DNA from: an uncultured Collinsella sp.
GTDB taxonomy: Bacteria; Actinomycetota; Coriobacteriia; Coriobacteriales; Coriobacteriaceae
DNA: 64,000 nucleotides
Reading direction: 5' to 3'
Assembly: GCA_902470695.1 (NCBI GenBank)
Contig: CABRHH010000010.1
Span: forward strand, 1-64,000
Shown here: positions 42,391 to 52,681 of the stretch, piece by piece
Layout: each line of letters starts with the position of its first letter
Position numbering within the stretch: position 1 is the first letter of the stretch
The notes under the pieces: generated by a model
What the model saw: only the letters and a program-made list of their open reading frames with translations
Databases searched by the model: none
What the model was told of the DNA's origin: nothing
Made by a program: the position numbers and the translations under genes

Positions 42391-43425
42391 CTACTCTTTG
42401 CCCGCATTGCCGAGGCGAATACGGGGATCGAGGAACGCGTAGCTCACGTCAACGATCAGGTTGATGACCATAACCACGACCACGATGACCGTGACCGAGC
42501 CCATAACGATGGGCCAGTCGCGCTGGGTGATGGCGGTGTAGGTCTCGCGTCCGATACCGGGCCAGTTGAACACCGTCTCGGTGAGGATGGCACCGGACAG
42601 CATGGCGCCGAAGTCCATGCCGATGTAGGTGACAACCGGGATCAGCGCGTTTTTAAGCGCATGATGGAAGATGATCGAGCCCTTGGACAGACCCTTGGCC
42701 TTGGCCGTGCGGATGTAGTCCTGGTTCATGACCTCGATCAGCTGCGAGCGCATGATGCGCGCGGAGTAGGCAGTGGAAACCGCCGCGAGCGTGAGCGCGG
42801 GCAGGATGTAGTACATCCACTCGGGGAACAGCGCGCGCGGGCCGGCGACGCCCGACACGGGAAGCGCCAAGGCCCCGCCCGTGGCATCCTTCAGCCAGAT
42901 GCCGAAGATCAGCTGCAGCAGCATACCGAACCAGAAGGCGGGCATGGCCACCAGCACCGAGGTGGTGAGCGTTACCAGCACATCCCAGAAGGAATAGCGC
43001 TTGATCGCCGAGATGATGCCCGCGCCGATGCCGACCACCGCCTCGATCACGATTGCGACCAACGCCAACTGCACCGTGTACGGATAGGCCGACAGGATGA
43101 TCGAATCGACCGACGTACCGCGCTGGTACGAGGTGCCCAGGTCCCCATGCAGCAGGCTATTCAGATACGTGAAATAGCGCTCCCACATAGGGGTCTCGAT
43201 CGTGTCACCGTTCTCGTCGTACACGATGTTGCCGTCCGCGTCGGTCTTGATCAGGCCGTGAGCGGCGCGGATGTTCATCTCCGTTACCGGATCGAGCTTC
43301 TTCTCGCCGGCGATCAGCTTGATGGGATCGCCGGGCACGACATTCTGCATGATGAACAGAATGAGCGTGACACCGAGGAAGACAGGGATGAACTGCAGGA
43401 TTCGCTTGAGGATGTACCTTAGCAC
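42391..43425 (-). CDS. oppB: Oligopeptide ABC transporter permease OppB
   Basis: This is a membrane subunit of the importer, 344 residues. It begins MLRYILKRILQFIPVFLGVT, followed by VVPGDP, a periplasmic-type loop (residues 45-95) and the coupling motif YIRTAKAKGLSKGSIIFHHA. The start is a GTG with GGGAGGG eight bases upstream. It is separated from oppA by 205 bp holding a terminator hairpin, so OppB, C, D and F are probably made in lower amounts than the binding protein. Confidence 0.93.
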   Translation of the reverse strand: MLRYILKRILQFIPVFLGVTLILFIMQNVVPGDPIKLIAGEKKLDPVTEMNIRAAHGLIKTDADGNIVYDENGDTIETPMWERYFTYLNSLLHGDLGTSYQRGTSVDSIILSAYPYTVQLALVAIVIEAVVGIGAGIISAIKRYSFWDVLVTLTTSVLVAMPAFWFGMLLQLIFGIWLKDATGGALALPVSGVAGPRALFPEWMYYILPALTLAAVSTAYSARIMRSQLIEVMNQDYIRTAKAKGLSKGSIIFHHALKNALIPVVTYIGMDFGAMLSGAILTETVFNWPGIGRETYTAITQRDWPIVMGSVTVIVVVVMVINLIVDVSYAFLDPRIRLGNAGKE

Positions 43426-43557
43426 AGCGATACCCTCCCTTGTCTGGTGGACAGTGCCCGCCGCGGCAGCGAATACCGCGACATAACCCCCTATTATACG
43501 GCACCCGTTTACCGATACTGCGGGGATTGTGCGTAGATATGCAGGCAGAATAATAAG

Positions 43558-43590
43558 AAGCAGGACACCGCGAGCTGCGATGTCCTGCTT
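43558..43590 (-). terminator. Intra-operon terminator between oppA and oppB
   Basis: A perfect 10-bp stem (43558-43567 with 43581-43590) has a 13-nt loop, followed on the minus strand by CTTATTATT. It is likely a partial terminator. Confidence 0.75.
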
Positions 43591-43630
43591 GCAGACGCTA
43601 TCGGGTCTATGCTCGATGCATGACGAGACG

Positions 43631-45298
43631 CTAGGCGAGCTCAGCGGTCTCGAAGTGCGGGATCGTCTGGGCGTCGTAGTTGAAGCTCTTCAGACGCTCG
43701 GAACCCACGTAGTTGTGCGCATAGAACATGATCGGGATGACCGGCATGTCCTCGCCGATCTGCGCGCAGATCTTACGGCAGGCGGCGCGACGCTCGTCCT
43801 CGTCCTGGATCTCACGCGCGGCCAGGATGGCGGCGTCGATCTCGGGCTTGTTGTACTTCTCGTAGTTGTTGTCAGCCGAGCTGAAGAAGTTCGGGTACAG
43901 GAAGTTGTCCATGGTGGGATAGTCGGCCGTCCAGCCCAGGCGCGCCACGGAGAAGTTGCCGTCGCCGAGGTTGGTGAGGTAGGTGGCCCACTCGACCGTG
44001 TCTTGGGTGACGGTGAAGCCCACGGCCTCGAGGTCGAGCTGAATCGCGGACATGAGGTCCTCGTGACCGCCGTCGCCGTTGTAGTTCAACGTGACGGACA
44101 GGCCGCGCTTGCCGTCGGCATCGGCCGGGTACTTGGCGTCGAGGATCTGCTTGGCCTGATCGGGATCGTAGGCGCAGTAGGTCCAGGTGTTCTCCTCATC
44201 ATCGTCGATCGCGGTCGGCATGATGGATGTGGCGGGCTTGCGGCTGCCCTCGTAGAGGGTGTCCACGATGTTCTGGCGGTTGATGGCCAGGGACATGGCG
44301 TGACGCACGTCGACGTCGGCCAGCACCGGATCGTCGGAGTTGAGGATCAGGAAGTAGGTGGACAGCTCGGTGCCCAGCAGGCACTGCTTGCCCGGGGTGA
44401 CGGTGTAGCCGTCCTCGGAGGTGCCGTAGCTGTCCTGGCACTCCTTGATCTTGCCCGTGGGGATCTGGGCAAAGTCGATCGAGCCGGCCTGGAACTCCTT
44501 GTAGGCGGTGTTCGGGTCCTTCTGGATGGAGCAGTAGACGCTGTCGACCTTGGGGGCGTCACCGTAGTAGTCGTCGAACTTGACGAGGTTGATGTACTGG
44601 TTGTGCTTCCAGGCCTCATCCATCTTGAAGGGGCCGTTGCCGATCGGCTGCTCCAGGAAGGAGTCCGGATCGTCGATGGCGGCCTGCGGCACCGGCACCA
44701 GGCCCGGGTGGCAGCAGACGGCCGGCCAGTCGGCCATGGGCGAGGACAGGGTGACCTGCAGGGTCAGCTCGTCAACGGCAACGACGCCGGAGAGCTCATC
44801 GGCAGAGCCGCTGTGGAACTCATCGTAACCGGCAACCGGAGCCAGGTGGTAGGCGATATCGGACGGGGTGTCCTTGACGCCCTTGGAGGACGCAACGCGC
44901 TCCCAGCCGCGCTTGAAGGAGGCGGCATCAACGGCATCGCCGTTGTGGAACTTCATGCCCTCGCGGAGCTTGAAGGTGTAGGTGAGAGCGTCATCGGAGA
45001 GCGTGGGTGCCTCGGCGGCGCACATGGGGACCGCGCTGTTGGTGTCCCAGTCCCAGGTCATAAGGCCATCGAAACAGGCGCGCGCGATGGCGGTGCCCTG
45101 GTTCTCCTGCGCGTTGTACGGGTCGATGTAGGCAGGCTCGCTGAGGTAGAAGCTCAGCACGTTGTCACCGCCGCCCGCCGAGCTGCCGCCCTTGCCGCCG
45201 CCGCAGCCGGCCAGAGCCGCCAGAGCGCTTGCCGCCAGCGTACCGCCGATGAACGTGCGGCGCCCGACGACGGGCTGGGTAAACTTGGGTGTAGCCAT
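43631..45298 (-). CDS. oppA: Oligopeptide-binding lipoprotein OppA
   Basis: This extracellular peptide-binding lipoprotein of family 5 has 555 residues. A twin-arginine motif GRRTFIGG and lipobox ALAGC lie in the first 35 residues, suggesting Tat export of a lipoprotein. Mature features include LSEPAYIDPYNAQENQG, FKLREGMKFHNGDAVDA and the C-terminal MPVIPIMFYAHNYVGS. AAGGAGG lies upstream of the ATG. It is the first gene of the opp operon, followed by a terminator-like hairpin that may raise its level relative to OppBCDF. Confidence 0.94.
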   Translation of the reverse strand: MATPKFTQPVVGRRTFIGGTLAASALAALAGCGGGKGGSSAGGGDNVLSFYLSEPAYIDPYNAQENQGTAIARACFDGLMTWDWDTNSAVPMCAAEAPTLSDDALTYTFKLREGMKFHNGDAVDAASFKRGWERVASSKGVKDTPSDIAYHLAPVAGYDEFHSGSADELSGVVAVDELTLQVTLSSPMADWPAVCCHPGLVPVPQAAIDDPDSFLEQPIGNGPFKMDEAWKHNQYINLVKFDDYYGDAPKVDSVYCSIQKDPNTAYKEFQAGSIDFAQIPTGKIKECQDSYGTSEDGYTVTPGKQCLLGTELSTYFLILNSDDPVLADVDVRHAMSLAINRQNIVDTLYEGSRKPATSIMPTAIDDDEENTWTYCAYDPDQAKQILDAKYPADADGKRGLSVTLNYNGDGGHEDLMSAIQLDLEAVGFTVTQDTVEWATYLTNLGDGNFSVARLGWTADYPTMDNFLYPNFFSSADNNYEKYNKPEIDAAILAAREIQDEDERRAACRKICAQIGEDMPVIPIMFYAHNYVGSERLKSFNYDAQTIPHFETAELA

Positions 45299-46037
45299 GC
45301 CTTCCTCCTTAAATCAAACCTTCCGGGGAGCAGCGACACGGTGACGCACGTACGGCACGCGCATCGGTTGAGCGCCCCTTCAACCGGCTTTCACGCTGCC
45401 AGGCATGGGCGAGCGTGCATTCGGTGTGTCAATACCATAGCGCACTTTTGCATACTGGAGTGAGGACAATCTCCGGAATTGGTTGCAATATCTTTAGTTT
45501 GACAAAGTGTTCACAGCACAGATGCCGTGTATCGGCGTTTTTCTATTCGGTTTTACGCGCAAATGTTTCCAAATTGTATCGTGGACGCCCGTGCATCAAG
45601 ATGCCCGAGCTGGCGGGGGACCGGGGCGCGGCTGGAGGCGCGGGGCGGGGCTGGGGCGGGGACGGTCGGGACGGCGGCGCGGGGCTGGGCCGCGACGGAA
45701 GCATCTCCTGCTGGCCGAGCGGGGTGTGGCCGGGGCGGCGGTGTTCCTTGCGGACTTGGAGAGGCGTGGCCGGGGTGGCGGGACAACGCTGCCGCATCGG
45801 ACGAGACACCGCTGCGGATGGGTGCGTGGTGACGCAAAGCGAGGCGGAATCGAGGATGATGGCAGAGCGGAATCGAGCGCGACGGCCGCTGAGCTGCCGA
45901 TCGAGCGGGCGCTGTTAGCCTGTGCTACCTTCAGCCGTGCCAACTCGCGCTGTCCGCTGCATGCGCATGTGCATCCAGACGTGCGCATGCGCCACCGGCT
46001 GTGATCGCCTGCAGCTGTCAGCCGTGCGCACATGCAC

Positions 46038-46210
46038 TGTCAGCTGTGCGCTACTGTCAGCTGTGTACGACTGTCAGCTGTGTACGGTTTGGTAGCGCTA
46101 TCAGACAGAGTCGATACATCCAGAACTCACCTTTGCATCATCTACCAGCTCTTTCTTTTCGCCCATATAACAGTATGCGCATACGATTTGACACAGCTGA
46201 CAGTCGTACA
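46038..46210. repeat. 17-bp iteron-like repeats with distal inverted copy
   Basis: Units CTGTCAGCTGTGCGCTA, CTGTCAGCTGTGTACGA and CTGTCAGCTGTGTACGG start at 46038, 46055 and 46072, with a decayed fourth before them. The 20 bp at 46065-46084 recur perfectly inverted at 46191-46210. Between them the DNA is AT-rich and includes the palindrome GTATGCGCATAC. Confidence 0.85.
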
Positions 46211-46268
46211 TACGTGACAGTAACAAGCACGCGGCTTTTCTCGTGCGCACCGGCATACCTGGAACGGC

Positions 46269-46336
46269 CTTTCTCCTGCGCAACCGATACAACAAAAGCG
46301 GACTTTCTCCTGCGCAACCGATACAACAAAAGCGGC
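46269..46336. repeat. 34-bp tandem duplication
   Basis: Two adjacent copies starting ctttctcctgcgcaaccgat (46269-46302 and 46303-46336) differ only at the last base. Confidence 0.92.
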
Positions 46337-46689
46337 CTCTCCCCTGCCGGAAGAAGCCGCTTTACAAACATAGCTGGAAGATGTCTCTCTGAGAGGGAGC
46401 TAGATGTATTCCAAAGACCGAACGCAAAGCTGCGATCGAGCTCGGGTTAGCAGTTTAGCGGTCGAGATACGACCTACCGCGCGCAAGCATCCGTTCGCAG
46501 GCAGCCTTGCAATTCACGAAAGAAGCGGCTGGCAACTCCACCTGCCGAACGTCCAGGACACTGAGCAAACCCGCCGTGGGCAAGCACTCTGCGCAGCCCA
46601 CATCTCACAGCAGCGAGACGAACCCCGCGACACCGAATACGCGGAAAGCCGGTGCAAGCTCGGACGCCGACGCCACCCTGCAGGGACCG

Positions 46690-46925
46690 GCGTCATCCTA
46701 GATGCCGACGATGCTCTGCGGAAGTTTGCGCCGTCCTGGACACTGGCGTGCTCTGCGGATGCTGATGTCGTCTCGGGAGCTGGCGATGTCCCACATGAGC
46801 TGGAACCGTCCTGGATGTCGACGAAACCCTGCGGGGATCGACACCGCCCCAGATACCGGCGATGCTTTACAGGAACTGGCGTCACCCTAGATGCCGCCGT
46901 AGCCCCGCAAGGCGCCGTCGCGATC
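46690..46925. repeat. Degenerate copies of the secG 3' end
   Basis: Three good copies of the secG terminal sequence (on the plus strand TTAGATGCCGACGATACCCT) lie downstream of the gene, near 46699, 46812 and 46888. Weaker traces lie near 46758 and 46850. Two of the good copies keep a stop-like CTAG at the same place. Confidence 0.7.
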
Positions 46926-47180
46926 TTAGATGCCGACGATACCCTGCGGGAAGAAGAACATGCACAGCACAACGCACACCGCGAACACCACCGACACGAT
47001 GACGGTGAGCTTGTCGAGGTTCTGCTCCATGACACCGGTGGCGGCGCTGGAGTTATACAGCGAGCTGGCGATCATGTCGGACACGCCGGTACCCTTGCCG
47101 GAGTGCATGAGGACAAGCGCGACCAGCAGCAGGGCGGACAGGCCCCACACCGCGAACAGGACAATCTGGAACGGACCCAC
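46926..47180 (-). CDS. secG: Preprotein translocase subunit SecG
   Basis: SecG is a small membrane subunit of the Sec protein-export channel. The 84-residue protein has two membrane segments (about 3-23 and 55-78) with the conserved link LMHSGKGTGVSDMI between them. The start is a GTG at 47180 with AAAGGAG seven bases upstream; a longer frame is not supported. It lies downstream of the glycolytic genes, as in several Gram-positive genomes. Its last codons are duplicated in decayed form behind the stop. Confidence 0.9.
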   Translation of the reverse strand: MGPFQIVLFAVWGLSALLLVALVLMHSGKGTGVSDMIASSLYNSSAATGVMEQNLDKLTVIVSVVFAVCVVLCMFFFPQGIVGI

Positions 47181-47921
47181 GGAAATCTCCTTTGAGATGC
47201 ATACACGTACAGTGCCCGATAGTAACACAATCGCCTATCGGTGCGGGCACCGGCAGACGGTTGCGAGAAACCTCGACATATGCAGCTTGTGGCAAGTCCC
47301 TCTTCACATGAGCAGGCGACGGCTCCGTCGGCCGGCAGCCGACACATGAGCAGGGGACGGCTCCGTCGGCCGAAAACCGAGAAGGCTCGCCCGACTCCGC
47401 CGCAAGGCGGGTTCCGTCAGGACGGAACCCGGGTGGCAGCCCAAAAGGGAAGCTACTTGCGGAGGGGGCCTGCGCATGCAGCCGGAATGGAATCTGGGTA
47501 GTCATCCCATGAGCAAAGCGCGATCGGTGAGAAGTCTGGTGAACTCACCGGATGGGATACGGAAGGGCAGCCCATGCGCAAAACCTGCCGCGTGACGCCC
47601 AAGCGGGGACATGGGAGAAACATGGACCCGGGCAGCCTCTCCCACATGCAGAACCCGAACGCCGCATGCGCCCAAACATGCTGGCGCGTAACCCGGTCAA
47701 CGAAACGGGGCTGCCGAGCGCATTGCTCGACAGCCCCGAAACCACAGCGGAATGCCCGCCTTGCAGGAGAGCCGACTTCTCGGCAGAGAGCCCGCTCCCC
47801 GACAGGAAAGCCCACTCCTCGACAGCCCCCGAAATCACAGCGAAAAACCCACCTCGCAGGAAAGCCCGCCTTGCAGGAGGGCCTGCTCCTCGACAGAGAG
47901 GCTACTGCTCGACAGAAGAGC
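47181..47921. repeat. 740-bp gap with several degenerate repeats
   Basis: There is no gene. Two copies of a unit with core gacggctccgtcggccg lie near 47320 and 47358 (38-bp period). From about 47700 to 47921, units around ctcctcgacag recur about every 20-50 bp and lead straight into the gpmI stop codon, whose last codons they resemble. Confidence 0.7.
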
Positions 47922-49472
47922 CTACTCCTCGACAGCCAGCACGCGACCGGTCATCTCGGGGCTCGGATCGAGACCGGCCATGGTGAGCATCGTCGGGGCG
48001 ATGTCGGACAGACGGCCATCCTCGATACCGGCGAGCTTGGCGCTCTTGCTCACCACGATGAAGGGCACGCGGTTGGTGGTGTGCGCGGTGAAGGGCTTCT
48101 TCACACCGTCGACCTCGTCAAACATGTGGTCGGCGTTGCCGTGGTCGGCGGTGATCAGCGCGAAGCCGCCCTTGTCGAGAATCGCGGGGATGACCTTGGA
48201 CAGCGCGGTGTCCACAGCCTCAACGGCAGCCACAGCGGCATCGAACACGCCGGTGTGACCCACCATATCGCAGTTCGCGAAATTCACGATGTAGAAGTCG
48301 GCGCGATCGCCCTTGATGGCCTCGACCAGCTTCTCGGTAACCTCAGGCGCGCTCATCTCGGGCTTGAGATCGTAGGTGGCGACCTTCGGCGAGGCCACGA
48401 GCACGCGCTCCTCCCCCGCCTTGGGCTCCTCGATGCCGCCGTTCAGGAAGAACGTGACGTGCGCGTACTTCTCGGTCTCGGCGGTGTGGAGCTGCTTCAG
48501 GCCAGCCTCGGCGATGACGTCGGCGAGCACATTTTCGGGGAAGGTCTTGGGGAAGGCCACCTCGACGTCGAACGTCGGGTCGTACTCGGTCATCGTCACG
48601 AAGTGGGACAGGGCGATCCGCTCGCGCTCGAAGCCGTCGAAGGCCGCGTCGGTGAAGGCGCGGGTCATCTGACGGGCGCGGTCGGGGCGGAAGTTGAAGA
48701 AGATCACCGCGTCGCCGTCGACGATGCCCTCGTTGTGGCAGGCGAACGGCTCGACAAACTCGTCGCCGCGCGGGTCGGTCTCGTAGTAGGCCTTGATACC
48801 GGCCACCGGATCGGTGTCGGCGGAGGAGGCGTTGACGAGCACCTGGTAGGCGCGCTCGATGCGCTCCCAGCGGTTGTCGCGGTCCATGGCCCAGTAGCGG
48901 CCCGAAACGCTGGCGATGCGGGCATCGCAGCCGGTGTTCTCGGACAGGTCGGCAAGGAAGGCGGCGAGCTCGGACACGTAGCCGGCACCGGACTGCGGGG
49001 CGACATCGCGGCCGTCCATGAAGCAGTGGATGCGCACGCGCTTCACACCGCGCTCGGCGGCCATCTTCACGAGCGCCTCGCAGTGGCTCTGCATGGAGTG
49101 CACGCCGCCGGGGCTCATGAGACCCATGAGGTGCAGGGTCTTGCCGGATGCGGCAACGTCGTCCATCGCCGCGCCGAACACCTCGTTGGTGGCCAGCGAG
49201 CCGTCCTTGATGGCGTTGTTGATGCGGGAAAGCTCCTGGAACACGATGCGACCGGCACCGATGTTGAGGTGACCGACCTCGGAGTTGCCCATCTGGCCCT
49301 CAGGCAGGCCCACATCCTCGCCCGAGGCGCCGAGCGTGGTGTGCGGGTAGTTCGCGTAGAGGCTGTCGATGAACGGCGTGGAGGCGGCAGCGACCGCGTT
49401 GTCGGCGCCCTCGGGCGCCAGACCGCAGCCGTCCATGATCACCAGCAGCGCCGGAAGATGACGGTTAGCCAT
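47922..49472 (-). CDS. gpmI: 2,3-bisphosphoglycerate-independent phosphoglycerate mutase
   Basis: GpmI interconverts 3- and 2-phosphoglycerate in glycolysis, using two manganese ions and a phosphoserine. The 516 residues match the family length. Motifs are VIMDGCGLAP (metal Asp), GQMGNSEVGHLNIGAGR (catalytic Ser), CFMDGRDV, FNFRPDRARQ and the C-terminal ITADHGNADHM metal site. The ATG at 49472 has GGGAAGAAG upstream. It follows tpiA by 76 bp, with a hairpin in between, and precedes secG. The 3' end is the probable source of the repeats downstream. Confidence 0.96.
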   Translation of the reverse strand: MANRHLPALLVIMDGCGLAPEGADNAVAAASTPFIDSLYANYPHTTLGASGEDVGLPEGQMGNSEVGHLNIGAGRIVFQELSRINNAIKDGSLATNEVFGAAMDDVAASGKTLHLMGLMSPGGVHSMQSHCEALVKMAAERGVKRVRIHCFMDGRDVAPQSGAGYVSELAAFLADLSENTGCDARIASVSGRYWAMDRDNRWERIERAYQVLVNASSADTDPVAGIKAYYETDPRGDEFVEPFACHNEGIVDGDAVIFFNFRPDRARQMTRAFTDAAFDGFERERIALSHFVTMTEYDPTFDVEVAFPKTFPENVLADVIAEAGLKQLHTAETEKYAHVTFFLNGGIEEPKAGEERVLVASPKVATYDLKPEMSAPEVTEKLVEAIKGDRADFYIVNFANCDMVGHTGVFDAAVAAVEAVDTALSKVIPAILDKGGFALITADHGNADHMFDEVDGVKKPFTAHTTNRVPFIVVSKSAKLAGIEDGRLSDIAPTMLTMAGLDPSPEMTGRVLAVEE

Positions 49473-49499
49473 AGATACTTCTTCCCTCTTCAAACGAAG

Positions 49500-49529
49500 G
49501 GGCCGCAACGCTCGGGTGCGCTGCGGCCC
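49500..49529 (-). terminator. Hairpin between tpiA and gpmI
   Basis: GGGCCGCA pairs with TGCGGCCC, with an inner CGC/GCG helix, followed on the minus strand by CTTCGTTTG. It may attenuate read-through into gpmI. Confidence 0.55.
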
Positions 49530-49548
49530 GGTTGCAACAAAACGGATG

Positions 49549-50314
49549 CTACTCCGCGGCCTTCACGACCATGGAGGCGAAATCGGCGGCCTGAAGCGAC
49601 GCGCCGCCCACCAGGGCACCGTCGACATCGGGCTTGGCCACGAGCTCGGCGATGTTGCCGGGCTTGGCGGAGCCGCCGTACAGCACGCGGATGCCGTCGG
49701 CGAGCTCGGCACCGAAGATCTCGGCGAGCGCCTCGCGCACCGCGCCGCAGACCTCCTGGGCGTCCTCGGCCGTGGCGGTCTTGCCGGTGCCGATGGCCCA
49801 GATGGGCTCGTAGGCGACGACGAGCTGGTCGGCGCTGGTGATGTCCAGGCCGGTAAGGCCTGCCTTCACCTGGGCGACAACGTGCTCGACGTAGGTGCCG
49901 GCCTCGCGGACCTCGAGCGGCTCGCCACAGCAGAAGATCGGGGTGATGCCGCCGGCGATGAGCGCGGCGGCCTTCTTGTTCTGATCCTCGTCGGTCTCGT
50001 GGAAGTAGTCACGACGCTCGGAGTGGCCGATGATGCAGTACTGCACCGGCACGGACTGAAGCATCGCCACCGAGGTCTCGCCGGTGTAGGCACCGGCGGC
50101 CTCCCAGTAGACGTTCTGGGCGCCCAGCTTAATGGGGCTGGCCTTGATGCCGCCCTTGCAGGAAACGGGACGCAGGTCGACGGTCGGCGGGCAGACGCAC
50201 ACCTCGACGCCGGCGGGCACCTCGGGCAGGGCCTCGACGAGCTCGCCTGCGAGCTTGACGGCGTCGGTGATGTCGTTGTTCATCTTCCAGTTGCCGGCGA
50301 TGAGGGTGGTGCGG

Positions 50315-50325
<11 letters not shown>
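49549..50325 (-). CDS. tpiA: Triose-phosphate isomerase
   Basis: TpiA interconverts dihydroxyacetone phosphate and glyceraldehyde 3-phosphate. The 258 residues show the canonical NWKMN (catalytic Lys), IIGHSERR (catalytic His), VAYEPIWAIGTGKTAT (catalytic Glu and loop 6) and the LYGGSAKPGN phosphate loop. The ATG at 50325 lies inside the end of pgk (11-bp overlap) with GGAGG nine bases upstream, so it is translationally coupled to pgk. Confidence 0.97.
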
Positions 50326-51511
<1,186 letters not shown>

Positions 51512-51570
51512 GTCCAATCCTTTCTGTGGTTCACGCGCTCGGCAGGCGCCGGGCGCGGTGTATCTGCAAC

Positions 51571-51612
51571 AAAAAGGCGCGGCCTGCGGGCTTGATGCCG
51601 TAAGGCCGCGCC
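51571..51612 (-). terminator. Terminator between gap and pgk
   Basis: A perfect 10-bp stem (51576-51585 with 51603-51612) is followed on the minus strand by TTTTTGTTG. It probably lets gap be expressed more strongly than pgk-tpiA. Confidence 0.85.
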
Positions 51613-51655
51613 CCTGCGTAAGACGCCTAGTCTAGCTACGAGACGCGTTGCTCAC

Positions 51656-52681
51656 TTAGGCAACGAACTTCTCGAAGTACTTGATGGTGCGGACCATCTG
51701 CGAGGTGTAGGAGTTCTCGTTGTCGTACCAAGCGACGACCTGCACGAGCGTCTGGCCGTTGCCCAGGTCGGAGCACATGGTCTGGGTGGCGTCGAAGATG
51801 GAGCCGTGGGTCTCGCCGATGATGTCGCGGGAGACGATCATGTCCTCGTTGTAGCCGAAGGTCTCGGAGATGGTCTCGGCGTAGGCCTTCATGGCGGCGT
51901 TGACCTCCTCGACGGTGACGGTCTTGTCAACGACGGCGTAGAGGTTGGTCAGCGAGCCGGTGGGCGTAGGAACGCGCTGGGCGGCACCGATGAGCTTGCC
52001 GTTGAGCTCGGGCAGAACCAGGCCGATGGCCTTGGCGGCACCGGTGCTGTTCGGCACGATGTTCTCGGAAGCGGCGCGGGAACGACGCTTGTCGCCCTTG
52101 CGCTGCGGGCCGTCGAGGGTCATCTGGTCGCCGGTGAAGGCGTGGATGGTGGTCATGATGCCGGAGACGATGGGGGCGAAGTCGTTCAGACCCTTGGCCA
52201 TCGGAGCGAGGCAGTTGGTGGTGCAGGAGGCGGCGGAGATGATGTCGTCCTCAGCGGTCAGCTGCTCGTGGTTGACGTTGTAGACGATGGTGGGCAGGTC
52301 GTTGCCCGCGGGAGCGGAGATGACGACCTTCTTGGCGCCGGCGTTGATGTGGGCCTGAGCCTTGGCCTTGGAGGTGTAGAAGCCGGTGCACTCGAGCACG
52401 ACGTCGACGTCCAGGTCGCCCCAGGGCAGGTTGTTGGCGTCAGCCTCGGCGTAGATCTTGATCTCCTTGCCGTCGACGACGATGGCGTCATCGGTGGCGG
52501 AAACCTCGTGATCGCGGGAGTAGTTGCCCTGCGTGGAGTCGTACTTCAGCAGGTACGCGAGCATATCGGGAGAGGTGAGGTCGTTGATGGCGACGATCTC
52601 GGAGCCCTCGTGACCGAACATCTGACGGAACGCCAGACGGCCGATGCGACCAAAGCCGTTGATAGCAACCTTAACTGCCAT
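51656..52681 (-). CDS. gap: Glyceraldehyde-3-phosphate dehydrogenase
   Basis: Gap oxidises and phosphorylates glyceraldehyde 3-phosphate with NAD. The 341 residues have the Rossmann GFGRIGRLAFR at the N-terminus, the catalytic SASCTTNCLAP, the HAFTGDQMTLDGP segment and the C-terminal WYDNENSYTSQMVRT. GAAAGGAG precedes the ATG. It heads the gap-pgk-tpiA-gpmI-secG block, with a T-rich upstream region (TATATT near 52757) that may contain its promoter. It has its own terminator. Confidence 0.97.
   Translation of the reverse strand: MAVKVAINGFGRIGRLAFRQMFGHEGSEIVAINDLTSPDMLAYLLKYDSTQGNYSRDHEVSATDDAIVVDGKEIKIYAEADANNLPWGDLDVDVVLECTGFYTSKAKAQAHINAGAKKVVISAPAGNDLPTIVYNVNHEQLTAEDDIISAASCTTNCLAPMAKGLNDFAPIVSGIMTTIHAFTGDQMTLDGPQRKGDKRRSRAASENIVPNSTGAAKAIGLVLPELNGKLIGAAQRVPTPTGSLTNLYAVVDKTVTVEEVNAAMKAYAETISETFGYNEDMIVSRDIIGETHGSIFDATQTMCSDLGNGQTLVQVVAWYDNENSYTSQMVRTIKYFEKFVA

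Larger units (their letters stand above)
45299..46680. other. Long gene-free region with AT-rich patch and iteron-like repeats
   Basis: No convincing gene lies here. An AT-rich patch (45430-45600) may hold the oppA promoter, though I find no clean hexamers. A G-rich stretch covers 45610-45780. Three 17-bp tandem repeats with an inverted copy (46038-46210) and a 34-bp tandem duplication (46269-46336) follow. A 21-codon frame on the minus strand (MGEKKELVDD start, 46101-46166) has no ribosome-binding site. Confidence 0.6.

Noticed and set aside
40417..43422. About 1000-codon open frame on the plus strand
   Set aside because: It is antisense to oppB, oppC and oppD; the composition is that of a shadow frame and there are no recognisable domains.
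45522..45545. Small hairpin followed by TTTTT
   Set aside because: The stem is only four to five bases and no gene ends nearby on that strand.
46101..46166. 21-codon minus-strand frame starting MGEKKELVDD
   Set aside because: It looks protein-like, but it has no ribosome-binding site and sits in a repeat-rich spacer; it is too short to support.
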